From Pseudomonas fluorescens HK44 (lineage in GTDB: Bacteria > Pseudomonadota > Gammaproteobacteria > Pseudomonadales > Pseudomonadaceae), in contig NZ_AFOY02000021.1 of the NCBI RefSeq assembly GCF_000217955.3, positions 1-47,704 of the forward strand: a DNA stretch of 47,704 nucleotides, read 5' to 3'. Each line of letters begins with the position of its first letter. Position 1 is the first letter of the stretch. The position numbers and the translations under genes were made by a program. Under the pieces are notes generated by a model. The model worked only from the letters and a program-made list of their open reading frames with translations, made no database searches and was not told the DNA's origin. Below, piece by piece: positions 1 through 8,448 of this stretch.

Positions 1-8
1 GAATTCCG

Positions 9-40
9 AAACCCCTGTCTGCTTACGCAGACAGGGGTTT
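9..40. terminator. Rho-independent terminator at the window edge
   Basis: A 14-bp perfect stem (9-22 pairs with 27-40) with a TTAC loop is followed by a run of T on the + strand and preceded by A residues, so it could work in both directions. The gene it serves lies outside the window on the left, or it ends an unseen + strand gene. Confidence 0.85.
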
Positions 41-225
41 TGTCATTTCAGAGACCGCTAAAAGCTCCACGCGAATACGTTGTCTACGCGGCTCGCTCTC
101 CTGCGCGGTGATTGTTGCAGAGCGCCTGCCCTGCATGATCAAACGTCATCAAAAAAGCGTAGGTTGAGCGCTCTAGCATGGCCTTTAGCGGGTTTTGCAG
201 GGAAAGCTGAAAAGCCCAAGCTTTC

Positions 226-459
226 TGGGATCCTCGACGTAATTAAAGGCATTTCGCAGCAGACCAACTTGCTGGCCCTCAACGCGGCCATCGGAGCGGC
301 GCGGGCGGGTGAGGCCGGGCGCGCGGTTTCGCGGTGGTGGCGGACGAAGTGCGCAACCTGACCCACCGCACTCAGGAGTCGGCGGAAGAGATTCACAAGA
401 TGATCACCTCGTTGCAGGCCAACCGCCTGAAGCAACTGGTAGATAGCTTCAAGATTTAA
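226..459 (+). pseudogene. C-terminal remnant of a methyl-accepting chemotaxis protein
   Basis: The translation contains the hallmark of the MCP signalling hairpin tip (ISQQTNLLALNAA, then GEAGR). A small indel near 320 then moves the rest to another frame, which reads FAVVADEVRNLTHRTQESAEE and ends VDSFKI before TAA at 457-459. The stretch that normally separates the methylation helix from the VDSFKI-type tail is missing, since the MITSLQ segment joins almost directly to the tail. No ligand-binding, transmembrane or HAMP region is present upstream. I therefore see a gene fragment with an internal deletion and a frameshift, not a working receptor. Its terminator (481-517) is still intact and is shared with the convergent mgoD. 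Confidence 0.85.
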
Positions 460-480
460 ACCGTTGCATGGATGCCAAAA

Positions 481-517
481 AACGCGATGAGGTCGGTCTG
501 ACTCATCGCGTTTTTTT
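481..517. terminator. Bidirectional terminator between MCP remnant and mgoD
   Basis: Stem AACGCGATGAG / CTCATCGCG (481-491 with 502-510) is flanked by A-run on the left and seven T on the right, so it can stop transcripts from both sides. It lies 14 bp beyond the stop codon of the minus-strand mgo operon. Confidence 0.85.
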
Positions 518-531
518 ATGGCGAAATTGCC

Positions 532-999
532 CTACGCAAACAGATTGCGCGCATTGCTCATCGAGTCATCGGCAAACCCCTGCACGAACTCCTTGAACCC
601 CGACATGGCTTCGACACCGCCCTGGGCGGGTTCGGCGATGATGGTCCAGGTTGCGCGGGACTTGGCGGCGCTCAGGGGCTCGACGCTCATGGCGGCCCAC
701 AATTGACCAACGCCCAAGGTGTTGTAAACGGTAGTCCAGGTCATGCTCAGCGCCTGATCGTCGCGGGAGTTGAGTTGTTCGACCACCAGGTTACCGTCCT
801 TGAAGAACTTCTTACGCAGCGACGACACGCCTTCACCGGTCATCTCGATGTGCGACAGCGCCGGGATGAACTTGTCGAAGCCGGCGAAGTTGCCGACCAC
901 TTCCCAGACACGCGACGCCTCGGCGGGTATTTCCACCGACGACACAACGTGGCAGCCGTGCGGGTTTTTGATCAGGGTATCGGGTTGCAGAGTGCTCAT
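532..999 (-). CDS. mgoD: MgoD/PvfD-like SRPBCC (polyketide cyclase/dehydrase-type) protein
   Basis: A 155-residue protein with the START/SRPBCC pattern: N-terminal strand with SSVEIPAEASRVWEVVGNF, a following FIPALSHIEM turn, central strands, and a long C-terminal helix. It is the last gene of the operon and starts 29 bp after the mgoA stop, with GGAG upstream of its ATG. In the known mgo (mangotoxin-regulating) and pvf operons the fourth gene encodes exactly this type of small protein. Its biochemical role there is not firmly assigned; binding of a hydrophobic intermediate is a reasonable family-based guess. The gene order and the neighbours, more than the sequence itself, support the mgoD name. 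Confidence 0.85.
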   Translation of the reverse strand: MSTLQPDTLIKNPHGCHVVSSVEIPAEASRVWEVVGNFAGFDKFIPALSHIEMTGEGVSSLRKKFFKDGNLVVEQLNSRDDQALSMTWTTVYNTLGVGQLWAAMSVEPLSAAKSRATWTIIAEPAQGGVEAMSGFKEFVQGFADDSMSNARNLFA

Positions 1000-1028
1000 G
1001 GTCTTGCTCCATTTCTACGGGTGGTGAA

Positions 1029-4000
1029 TCAGATGAAGTTGATTTCTTTCAGGTAGTCGCAGCCGCGACGCAGCAGCGCCGGAGATTTTTGCGGGTAGTG
1101 CGTGCCCATTTGCTGCACACCGGCCTGGGCATTGGCGTGGCCGATCATCGAGATGTCGCCAATGTCCTCCTCGAAGCCGTTGAGGTAGAAACCCAGCACG
1201 CCAAACAACGCGTTATCGCTGTCGACCCGGCCCAGTTGCTGTTGCCAGTCGGCGACGCTGACCATTTGAAACTCGCGGCCGGCCTCGCGGAATGAAGCGA
1301 CATAGGCGTCCCAGCTCAGCGGTTCAGGGTTGTGCAGGTTGAACACCGCCTGTTCGGGCTGGTAGCGGCTGGCGTGAAAGGCGATGAAGCGAGCGAGGAA
1401 GTCCACCGGCATCAAGTCGAAGTTCAGCGCGAACTCCGGCACCTGGCCGAGCTGGATCGAGCCTTTGAGCATCAGCATCAGACGGTTCTTGTGCGGCTGG
1501 CAGACGCCGGTGAGGCTGTTGAAACTGATGTTGCCCGGCCGGTAGAGGTTGACCCGCACCCCACGCTCGCGAGCACGCTCAAGGATCCGTTCGCCGACCC
1601 ATTTGGACAGGTTGTAGCCGTTCTTGATGTAGATCGGCGGAGTCTGCGCGGCGGGTTGTTCGAGCACTCGACCCTCGGCGTCGATGGTGCTGGAGGCCGA
1701 CAGCGTGGAGACGAAATTGAAGATCTTCTTGCTGCGTCCTTCGCAGAGTCGCAAGCACTCGAAAATCGGCTCGACGTTATCCCGGGCCAGCGACTCGTAA
1801 TCGAGCACGTGGTTGACGTTGGCGGCGTTGTGCACCAACGCGCCGAACTCCCGATCCAGTCGCTCATACACCTCTGGCGTCAGGCCCAGTGCCGGTTGCG
1901 TGATGTCCGCTGCGTAAACCTGCACCCGAGTCAGGTCCAGATGCTCCAGACGGTTCTCACGCAGGGACTCGGCAAAACGCTGCGCAGCGCTTTGCCCGGC
2001 ACCGTCACGCACCAGACACGCGACTTCGCTGGCGCCCCAGGCCAGCAGCGCCTCGACGATATGCACGCCGACGAAGCTATTGGCACCGGTGACAATGACC
2101 TTGTGCACATCGCCCATCCGGCTGACCGGCAAGGGCTGTACATCGAGCTCGCGGAAGGCATCGGCCAGGGCTTTTTCGCTGAGCACTTCTTCGCCGGCAG
2201 AACCTCTGACCAGCGTGGCCAGCCTGGCGATGGTCGGGACTTCGATGAAGCGATTGATCGAGATACTGCGTCCGAACTGCTCGCGTATTTGCAGCAACAT
2301 GCGCGACAACAGGATTGAGTGGCCACCCAGATTAAAGAAGTTTTCGTCGGTGGAAATGTCGCCTGCCGGCAACTCCAGCAGATCGGCCCAGAGCTCCAGC
2401 AGTTGCGCCTCGTCGGCGGACTCCGGTAACCGACGCTGAAGGTTTTCGAGGATGTTGACCGGCATTTCCAGCAGCGCTCGCCGATCGACTTTACCGTTGC
2501 TGGCGTAAGGCATGTTCGCCAATTCAGTCCAGGCAATGGGCTGCATGTAGTCTGGCAAGAACTGCTGGGCGTGAGTTTTCAGCGCTTCGCGCGCCGCGCC
2601 TGGCTGGTCTTCCTGGGGTTGTGCGAGGAACGCCAGAATCCGTCGATGACTGTCGATCACTACAGCCACCTGGCGGAACAACTGGCTGTCGCGCAGGCAG
2701 CGTTCGATCTCCTCCGGCTCGACCCGGTAGCCGCGGATCTTCACCTGATTGTCTCGTCGCCCACAGAGCTCGATACCGTCGGCGGTCCACTTCGCCATAT
2801 CGCCGGTGCGATAGGCGCGCAAGTTTTGGCCGCCCGGCAAGGGCAATTGCAGGTAGCGCTCGGCGGTCTGCTGCGGGTTGTTCAAATAGCCCAGACACAC
2901 CCCTGGACCGACGATGTACAGCTCACCGACGGTCTGCTCGGCCACGGGCTGAAAGTTCTCGTCGAGGATCAGCACCTGGCTGTTGGCAATCGGTGCCCCG
3001 AGGCTGCGATTGCTGTCAGCGACTTGCAATTGTCGGGCGGTGATCAGCACCGTGGCTTCGGTCGGGCCATACAGGTTGTAGAGCTTGCCTTGCTGGGTCA
3101 GCTGCTTGATCACGTGGGGTTCGCAGACGTCGCCACCGGTCATCACATGCGCAAGGTCGCGCAACTGATCCAACGGCAGAATGCTCAGCAGTGCTGGCGG
3201 GAGAAACGCGTGGCTGAGCCGATGATGACGGATCAACTCGACCAGTAGCAGCGGGTCACGACGCTGGTCGTCGTTGGGCACGATCAGCTCGGCGCCCTGG
3301 ATCAGTGCCGGGAAAATATCGATCAACGAGGAGTCGAAACTCAGCGATGAAAACTGCAACACCCGACTCTGTTCCGTCAGCCCGACGTAATCGGCGTACC
3401 ACGCGGTGAAGTGCCCGAGATTGTTCTGACTGAGCAACACCCCTTTGGGATGACCGGTGGTGCCCGACGTGTAGAGCGCCATGCACGGCGCCTGACTGCC
3501 GGGGCGCTGGCGCATCAGCGGCAAGCCGGGATTTGCCTCGCGGGCGTCGATGCCAGTGATGTCGAGCCCCGGTATTTCATTGCTCAGCGGGTGCAGGCCA
3601 TCGTGCAACAACAGCACGGCGCCGGCGTTCTCCAGGATGTACTGCTGACGTTGCAGCGGATGGCTGGGTTCGAGTGGCAGGTACACCGCGCCACTGCCGA
3701 GGATCGCCAGAATGCCGGCGAACAACGCACTGGATTTCGGCAGGCAAATGCCCACCACCACCGGTCCATCAACCGCTCGGTACTGCTCGATCAGTGGCAG
3801 TAGCTGTTGTTGAATTGCCAGGCTTTGGGTGTGCAAGTCGCCATAGCTGAGCACCTCCCCGGCAATGTGCAGCGCCGGGCGTTCACGGAAGGTTTTGAAG
3901 CTCTGCTCGAGCCGCTCGATCATCGGGATTTGCCCGAGTTGCAGCAGCTGCGGTTGCGCGGTGAGGTTGAGCCGGTGGGCATAGGCCAGACTCTCCAGCG

Positions 4001-4490
4001 TCAACAAGCTTTCTTCACGCTGATGACGACCGGGCGTGGCTGTTGCAGCGTGTATGAAGTACTCGGCATCGCGGGAGAAACGACTGACTTCAAGCGCGAC
4101 ACGATCGACCAGTTCGGCGATGACCCTCAGGCGCAGTGCCTGGCCATTGCCCGAGGGTTCGTCGGCGACGGGGACGCGAGCGATGAGTCTTTGGCCGCCG
4201 CTCGATGCGTAGCGGCACAGCACATCGATGGGTGGCAGGCCGCTCGCGTCTGTTGGCCCGAGGCCCAGGCGCACGCTCAGTTGTGCACACTCGCCCAGGT
4301 CGCGCAGACGTTGCGCCGGGATGGCCAGGCTGCCGTCGTCGATCAGCAGCTCGGCGTTATCGACCGATTGTTCGTTCAGGGTGTGACTGTCGCTTAATCG
4401 CGTCAGTATATGGCCGTGTTGTTCCAGCTCCAGCGCCAGCTCATTCAAGGCCTGGCTTTGACCGATGAGCAGAATGTCGAGACGTCTCAT
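1029..4490 (-). CDS. mgoA: MgoA/PvfC-like NRPS: adenylation - carrier - thioester reductase
   Basis: An 1153-residue, single-module synthetase with no condensation domain. Residues 1-190 are a poorly conserved N-terminal region. The adenylation domain has A3 YTSGTTGHPKG (340-350), A5 NLYGPTEAT (472-480), A7 YRTGD (560-564), A8 near 586-597 and A10 NGKVDRR (665-671). The carrier serine is Ser725 in LGGHS. A Lys2/CAR-type reductase domain follows, with nucleotide-binding VTGANSFVG (800-808) and a YNLSK catalytic motif. By-eye pocket residues aligned to GrsA are D-S-I-F-M-G-L-V-L-K. Family knowledge: MgoA/PvfC loads a branched-chain amino acid (Leu or Val) and releases it by reduction for diazeniumdiolate formation. 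Start ATG has a strong GAGGAGA site; it lies 14 bp after mgoC. Which amino acid is used here cannot be told from sequence alone. Confidence 0.9.
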   Translation of the reverse strand: MRRLDILLIGQSQALNELALELEQHGHILTRLSDSHTLNEQSVDNAELLIDDGSLAIPAQRLRDLGECAQLSVRLGLGPTDASGLPPIDVLCRYASSGGQRLIARVPVADEPSGNGQALRLRVIAELVDRVALEVSRFSRDAEYFIHAATATPGRHQREESLLTLESLAYAHRLNLTAQPQLLQLGQIPMIERLEQSFKTFRERPALHIAGEVLSYGDLHTQSLAIQQQLLPLIEQYRAVDGPVVVGICLPKSSALFAGILAILGSGAVYLPLEPSHPLQRQQYILENAGAVLLLHDGLHPLSNEIPGLDITGIDAREANPGLPLMRQRPGSQAPCMALYTSGTTGHPKGVLLSQNNLGHFTAWYADYVGLTEQSRVLQFSSLSFDSSLIDIFPALIQGAELIVPNDDQRRDPLLLVELIRHHRLSHAFLPPALLSILPLDQLRDLAHVMTGGDVCEPHVIKQLTQQGKLYNLYGPTEATVLITARQLQVADSNRSLGAPIANSQVLILDENFQPVAEQTVGELYIVGPGVCLGYLNNPQQTAERYLQLPLPGGQNLRAYRTGDMAKWTADGIELCGRRDNQVKIRGYRVEPEEIERCLRDSQLFRQVAVVIDSHRRILAFLAQPQEDQPGAAREALKTHAQQFLPDYMQPIAWTELANMPYASNGKVDRRALLEMPVNILENLQRRLPESADEAQLLELWADLLELPAGDISTDENFFNLGGHSILLSRMLLQIREQFGRSISINRFIEVPTIARLATLVRGSAGEEVLSEKALADAFRELDVQPLPVSRMGDVHKVIVTGANSFVGVHIVEALLAWGASEVACLVRDGAGQSAAQRFAESLRENRLEHLDLTRVQVYAADITQPALGLTPEVYERLDREFGALVHNAANVNHVLDYESLARDNVEPIFECLRLCEGRSKKIFNFVSTLSASSTIDAEGRVLEQPAAQTPPIYIKNGYNLSKWVGERILERARERGVRVNLYRPGNISFNSLTGVCQPHKNRLMLMLKGSIQLGQVPEFALNFDLMPVDFLARFIAFHASRYQPEQAVFNLHNPEPLSWDAYVASFREAGREFQMVSVADWQQQLGRVDSDNALFGVLGFYLNGFEEDIGDISMIGHANAQAGVQQMGTHYPQKSPALLRRGCDYLKEINFI

Positions 4491-4504
4491 GATGTTCTCC
4501 TCGG

Positions 4505-5434
4505 CTAGATCAGGTAGTCGCTCAGGGCGTCTTGCACGCTCGGAGATTCGAGCAGCGAACTGCTGCGGAAAAACCGCACGATGTTGGCGACCAGCGGGTG
4601 ATGGCGATTGATCGGGAAGGCCAGGCCTGCCACTTCGCTCTTGAGTGCGGCCTTGGCGGCATCGTTGATGTGCAGGTGTTCGATCAACCGGAAATCGAAC
4701 GATTTCTGAATGTCGTTAGTCAGGTAGTGAGCGATGAATACCGGCAGAATCTTCGCGATCAGTTGGCGGTCGTCTTCGTTAGCCGAGTGCCAATAGATCC
4801 GCACCAGCCGTGACCAGAACCCCGAGTGGCGGCCCTCGTCGAGCAAGTGGTCAGCCATCAGGCCCTTGATCGATTGCTTGACCGTGTCGTCCTTGGCGAA
4901 TGCCGCGACGTCGTTGGTCACGGTGCTTTCCGCGATGGCCACGCAGATCAGCTCCACGGCGCTGCGCAGATGTTCCGGAGCCAGCGCCAACGCTGCAGGA
5001 ATCGCCCGGCTCAGTTCGATTTCACGTGGCAGTTCGATCGGCGAGATGCCGGTCATGGCCACGGTCTGCTGCATGAAGTCCATCGCCACCAGCGCGTGGT
5101 AATCCTCATCCACCACCACGGTCATGGCGTCATAGCGACAGGCGAACGGGAAGGGCACGGCGAAGCGATTCTTGGCGATGCTGCGGGCGGTCTTGTCGAC
5201 GATCTCGGTTTCGAAAATCACCACGTCGTTGATGAACTTGTAGAGCGTCTGCACCAGTGCAAAGTCGCGTTGCTCCGGGCATTCGCGGACAAAAGTTTCG
5301 CTCAGCACCAGCGGTTGACGGCTCAAGGGATAGATCAGTTTGTCGTCGTTTTCGACCATGCGCCGCGGACGTGTACGGATGGTCGCGCGGTTTTCCCAGG
5401 CGTCGGCGAAGGATTGGTAGTCGGCGGCGTTCAT
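4505..5434 (-). CDS. mgoC: MgoC/PvfB-like AurF-type diiron N-oxygenase
   Basis: A 309-residue protein resembling the p-aminobenzoate N-oxygenase AurF. All seven expected metal ligands can be placed with AurF-like spacing: Glu75, Glu110 and His113 (EDYH), Glu169, His196, Glu200 and His203 (HLLDEGRH). The 35-residue gap between Glu75 and Glu110, the 27 between Glu169 and His196 and the 4 between His196 and Glu200 match what I recall of AurF. The expected job is N-hydroxylation of an amino group during diazeniumdiolate (leudiazen/valdiazen) assembly. The start codon overlaps the mgoB stop (ATGA) and has GAGGTGAG upstream, which implies translational coupling. Confidence 0.92.
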   Translation of the reverse strand: MNAADYQSFADAWENRATIRTRPRRMVENDDKLIYPLSRQPLVLSETFVRECPEQRDFALVQTLYKFINDVVIFETEIVDKTARSIAKNRFAVPFPFACRYDAMTVVVDEDYHALVAMDFMQQTVAMTGISPIELPREIELSRAIPAALALAPEHLRSAVELICVAIAESTVTNDVAAFAKDDTVKQSIKGLMADHLLDEGRHSGFWSRLVRIYWHSANEDDRQLIAKILPVFIAHYLTNDIQKSFDFRLIEHLHINDAAKAALKSEVAGLAFPINRHHPLVANIVRFFRSSSLLESPSVQDALSDYLI

Positions 5435-6207
5435 GCACTCACCTCGGCGACTGATTCACGCATGCTCAGGCGCAAGCCGTCCCACAGTGCGATACGGCTT
5501 TCCACGGCGGCGATGGCCGCGGTGTAGACGTCTTCCTGCCGTTGCGGATCGCCATCGACCAAGCGTGCCAGGAGTGTTTCGGCGGCGGGGCCGTGGTCTT
5601 CGGAGTCGACTTCGATATGCCGCTCCAGGTAGTAACGAAAGGTCGGCGCCTGTTCGATGCCTATTCCCCAATCGTCGAGAATGCGCTGGAACATCTGTGG
5701 GATGACGCTTTCACGGCCATGCAAAAACGCTGCGGCAACGCTGTGCCCCGGCGCATACAGGGCGGTGTGCAAGGTGTGCCGGACGAAGTTCGAGGCGGCT
5801 GGGTCGACGTCGACGCTTTGCAGGGCAACGTCGTAGCTCACGCCTTCCTTTTGCAGGGCGACGAAGCGCTCCACGGCCGCCGTGCTGGCGCCGATTTCGC
5901 GCATCGCGTCCAGGTACAACTCGAAATGGCTGTAGTGACCGTGATCGAGCCGGTCATCGGACTCTTCGCCAAGAACGATTTCGTTGATCAGGCGCGCCGC
6001 TTGAGGGTCTTCGGGCGGCAGCCAGGGCAGTTGCACACACGTGAGTTCCTGTTGCAGGCGTTTGGTCAGTGACATGAAGTCCCAAACGGCAAATACATGG
6101 GTTTCCATAAAGCGTTGAAGTATCGACAGTGAATGAATCTCGGCGAAGATAGGGTGAGCGCTCAGCGCTGCTTTTTTTTGATCGAGAAGTGCTTTATTGG
6201 GTTTCAT
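5431..6207 (-). CDS. mgoB: MgoB/PvfA-like heme-oxygenase-like diiron oxygenase (DUF3050)
   Basis: A 258-residue helical protein of the DUF3050 / heme-oxygenase-like diiron oxidase (HDO) type. Candidate metal ligands visible by eye are Glu35/His37 (METH), Glu81-82, His91 or His94 (HYSHFELY), Glu166, and the late His197-x3-Asp201-x3-His205 cluster (RHIEVDSEDH), which is the usual shape of the last HDO helix. It is the first gene of the operon mgoB-mgoC-mgoA-mgoD, and overlaps mgoC by 4 bp. In mgo/pvf systems this enzyme works with the AurF-type enzyme on N-N bond formation. Known mgo operons are controlled by GacS/GacA; I do not see a decisive site for that here. Confidence 0.88.
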   Translation of the reverse strand: MKPNKALLDQKKAALSAHPIFAEIHSLSILQRFMETHVFAVWDFMSLTKRLQQELTCVQLPWLPPEDPQAARLINEIVLGEESDDRLDHGHYSHFELYLDAMREIGASTAAVERFVALQKEGVSYDVALQSVDVDPAASNFVRHTLHTALYAPGHSVAAAFLHGRESVIPQMFQRILDDWGIGIEQAPTFRYYLERHIEVDSEDHGPAAETLLARLVDGDPQRQEDVYTAAIAAVESRIALWDGLRLSMRESVAEVSA

Positions 6208-6637
6208 GAGAGGCCTATAAGTTGTGAGTTAAATTGTTCGGTTGGCAGAAGTTTATTAGGCAAGTTCAAACACGGTGCGGCCTGATCTTTTTAATAGACG
6301 AACAAGTACCTCAAACAAACGTTGATGCAGTTCATGGCGTTGGCGGACCTTGCCAGGCAAGGCGTTGCGTGCGTCGATGGTGCTTGGCAGTCAGCTGCTC
6401 GGGTGAGTATTACAGACCCTGGGCATTGACCGCGCCGACAAGTACGCTGGAACTTGAAGTTGTCGGCGGAGAAAAATTAATACATGAAACAAGTAGCGGG
6501 CAAGTGTTTTTTATATTATTTGTCAAGTGTGTTTTTTCGGGTGTGACAAGTTTCGATAAAACTTTTTGGCTAAGTTTTATTTGGGTGAAGTTGTTCCTTC
6601 CGGCTTATATAAGTCAGAATTTAAAAGAGTGAATGCC
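6208..6637. promoter_or_regulatory. AT-rich intergenic region carrying the mgo promoter; contains a 9-bp inverted repeat
   Basis: No convincing gene is present. The stretch 6470-6640 is much more AT-rich than its surroundings. A perfect 9-bp inverted repeat CGCCGACAA / TTGTCGGCG lies at 6433-6441 and 6460-6468. It has no T-run on either side, so an operator or a leader structure is more likely than a terminator. The mgo promoter must lie here on the minus strand, but I could not pick -35/-10 boxes with confidence. Confidence 0.5.
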
Positions 6638-6922
6638 TCACTCGGAGCAACTTTGTGGCTGGAAAGTTAATGGTTTTTGATGTGGTGGGCAGGAGGCGGG
6701 CACGGCCCATCTCTTCCCGTCCTTTGGCAAGCCTCCTTTTGTTCGTCCATCACGCGAGGGCTGTGCAGGCAGATTTACACGCCGCTCGTCCTTTTTTAGT
6801 CGGCAAACCAAGAGTGAGCCCAAAAAGCCAGCACTGCTATCACTGGCACAGGGGTGGGCAGGGGTTTTCAGGGAGGGAAGAAGGGAAAGGTGTCGCCAGC
6901 GCTTTTCGAGAACCTGTGCCAT
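6638..6922 (-). CDS. Doubtful 94-residue open reading frame, possibly part of an intergenic repeat
   Basis: The frame encodes a basic, proline-rich peptide (for example LLVCRLKKDERRVNLPAQPS) with no domain I recognise. The opposite strand is open over nearly the same span (6655-6924), and neither frame has a good ribosome site. I have the impression that near-identical short frames recur in other Pseudomonas genomes, which would fit a non-coding multicopy element mis-called as a gene, but this is recall and was not checked. Confidence 0.25.
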   Translation of the reverse strand: MAQVLEKRWRHLSLLPSLKTPAHPCASDSSAGFLGSLLVCRLKKDERRVNLPAQPSRDGRTKGGLPKDGKRWAVPASCPPHQKPLTFQPQSCSE

Positions 6923-6942
6923 GAGGCACAGGCGTCAGGCGC

Positions 6943-7713
6943 TTACTCGCTGAGCAGGCCCAGATGGGTGTTGATGATCTGCAGCAGACGATGACGCTGA
7001 GTGATGGTGAAAAAATGATTACCGGTCATTTCTATCAGTTCGAACTCACGGCGAGTGAACTCGCGCCAATTGACCATGCTTTCGAGGGGGGCCAGCGGAT
7101 CGTCGCTGCCGTAGAAGGCCGTCATCGGGATGTGCAGGCTGCGACTGGAAGGATCGGCCCAGGACTCGAGCAATTTCAAGTCACCGTGGATCAGTGCTTC
7201 GAAGGCGGCGAGTTGATCGCCGGCCGTTGCATCGGGAAGTGCTCCGGGGCTGGAGGGTGCATAACCGTGCCGGATGTTCGGCAAGCTGTGCAGCGGCGCA
7301 GAGGCGGGTCGGGTATCCGGGCTGCGGCAACCGGAAATGAACAAATGACGGGTTTGCCCCGGGCAGTGGATTTCGCTCAATTTGGCCAGCTCGTAGGCCA
7401 GAATTGCGCCCAGGCCATGGCCAAACAGTGCATGGGGTTCGGACAAGTAAGGTTGTAGCGCCGCAAAGGCGTCGACCAACAGCGGTGGCCATTGTTCGTA
7501 GGGTGTCCGGTTCTGCGGATCGCCATGGCCGGGCTGTCTGAACGCGAGCAGTTCAATGTGCTCGCTCAGTGCTTGCGTCCAACTGCGGAACTGCTCGGGA
7601 TCGGCACCAGACTCGCCGAAGCAGATCAGCCTGACATCCGTCGTCTGGCTGGCGCTGATAACAGTCAGCCATGGAGTGTTCCGGGCGTGCACGGCTTTCC
7701 TTGTGCGATTCAC
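6943..7713 (-). CDS. Type II thioesterase-like alpha/beta hydrolase with altered nucleophile
   Basis: A 256-residue protein in the TEII family that normally hydrolyses mis-loaded acyl groups from NRPS/PKS carrier proteins. It keeps the family start (LICFGESGADPEQFRSW in place of the usual hydrophobic-GG-A pattern), the acid loop FYGSDDPLAP and the late histidine in GNHFF. At the nucleophile elbow it reads FGHGLGA where the family has GHSMG or GHSLG, so the serine is replaced by glycine (codon GGC, 7414-7416). It starts at GTG 7713, overlapping the GntR stop by 4 bp, and points toward the mgo operon about 730 bp away. Whether it acts on MgoA, or is catalytically dead, is open. Confidence 0.85.
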   Translation of the reverse strand: MNRTRKAVHARNTPWLTVISASQTTDVRLICFGESGADPEQFRSWTQALSEHIELLAFRQPGHGDPQNRTPYEQWPPLLVDAFAALQPYLSEPHALFGHGLGAILAYELAKLSEIHCPGQTRHLFISGCRSPDTRPASAPLHSLPNIRHGYAPSSPGALPDATAGDQLAAFEALIHGDLKLLESWADPSSRSLHIPMTAFYGSDDPLAPLESMVNWREFTRREFELIEMTGNHFFTITQRHRLLQIINTHLGLLSE

Positions 7714-8420
7714 GTCGACGATTTCTTGCCCTGAGGTTCAAGGCTGTTCAGGTAACGCGTGATGACCTCGACACCCCGGTTGAGGTGGTTCTCAAGCTTT
7801 GTCACGGTTAGCGCGATGTCTCGGGCTTGTGCAGCGCGCAGCAGGTCGCGGTGATCTTCCTGGGACAGCTTGCCGAGCCCCATGGCTTCAAGGTTGAAGC
7901 GCAGAAAACGTTCCTCTTCCCACAGACCGCTTTCCACCAGGCTGAGAAGTCTGCGGTTGGGCGCCTTGCGGTACAGCGACATATGGAACAATCGGTTAAG
8001 TCTGCCGATCTCGGCGTAATCGGTTTGCGTTTCGAGGTCGTCGATGTAGCGCGCCGACTCGGCAAAATCGTCGTCGTCGAGCAGCGGAATCGACAGGCGC
8101 AGGGCCTCGGATTCCAGCAGGATGCGCAGGGCATAGGTTTCGGCGGCGTCACCTTCGACCAATGGCGCAACAACTGCACCTTTATGTGCGACAACATGGA
8201 GCAGCGATTGCGCCTCGAGCTGGCGCAAGGCTTCGCGCACGGGCATGCGGCTGACACCGAACAGGTCGGCCAGGTCTTGCTGGCGCAGCGCGGTGCCGCA
8301 AGGCAAACGGCCGTCGAGAATCGCCGAGCGCAGGGTTTCTTCGATCACCGATCGCGCAAGGTGTGCGGGGATAGGGCCGCTGACCGGGATCGTACTTAAA
8401 GGGTTGGGCTTCTGTGTCAC
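7710..8420 (-). CDS. GntR-family transcriptional regulator, FCD (FadR-like) subfamily
   Basis: The N-terminal winged helix is clear: AILDGRLPCGTALRQQDLAD, then LFGVSRMPVREALRQLE. It is followed by an all-helical FCD ligand domain with the usual R/H-rich pockets (LNRLFHMSLY, EDHRDLL). I chose the GTG at 8420 (VTQKPNPLS...), giving 236 residues, because the longer frame would begin with TTG inside a perfect palindrome that looks like an operator. An AGGGTG sequence lies upstream. The gene is translationally coupled to the thioesterase-like gene, so it probably controls that pair and itself. The effector is unknown. Confidence 0.88.
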   Translation of the reverse strand: MTQKPNPLSTIPVSGPIPAHLARSVIEETLRSAILDGRLPCGTALRQQDLADLFGVSRMPVREALRQLEAQSLLHVVAHKGAVVAPLVEGDAAETYALRILLESEALRLSIPLLDDDDFAESARYIDDLETQTDYAEIGRLNRLFHMSLYRKAPNRRLLSLVESGLWEEERFLRFNLEAMGLGKLSQEDHRDLLRAAQARDIALTVTKLENHLNRGVEVITRYLNSLEPQGKKSST

Positions 8421-8448
8421 GACAACGCACCCTGATTGAAATGGAAAA

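Noticed and set aside
1332..2318. Long open frame on the + strand opposite mgoA
   Set aside because: It is antisense to a clearly conserved NRPS, has no domain and arises from high-GC codon bias.
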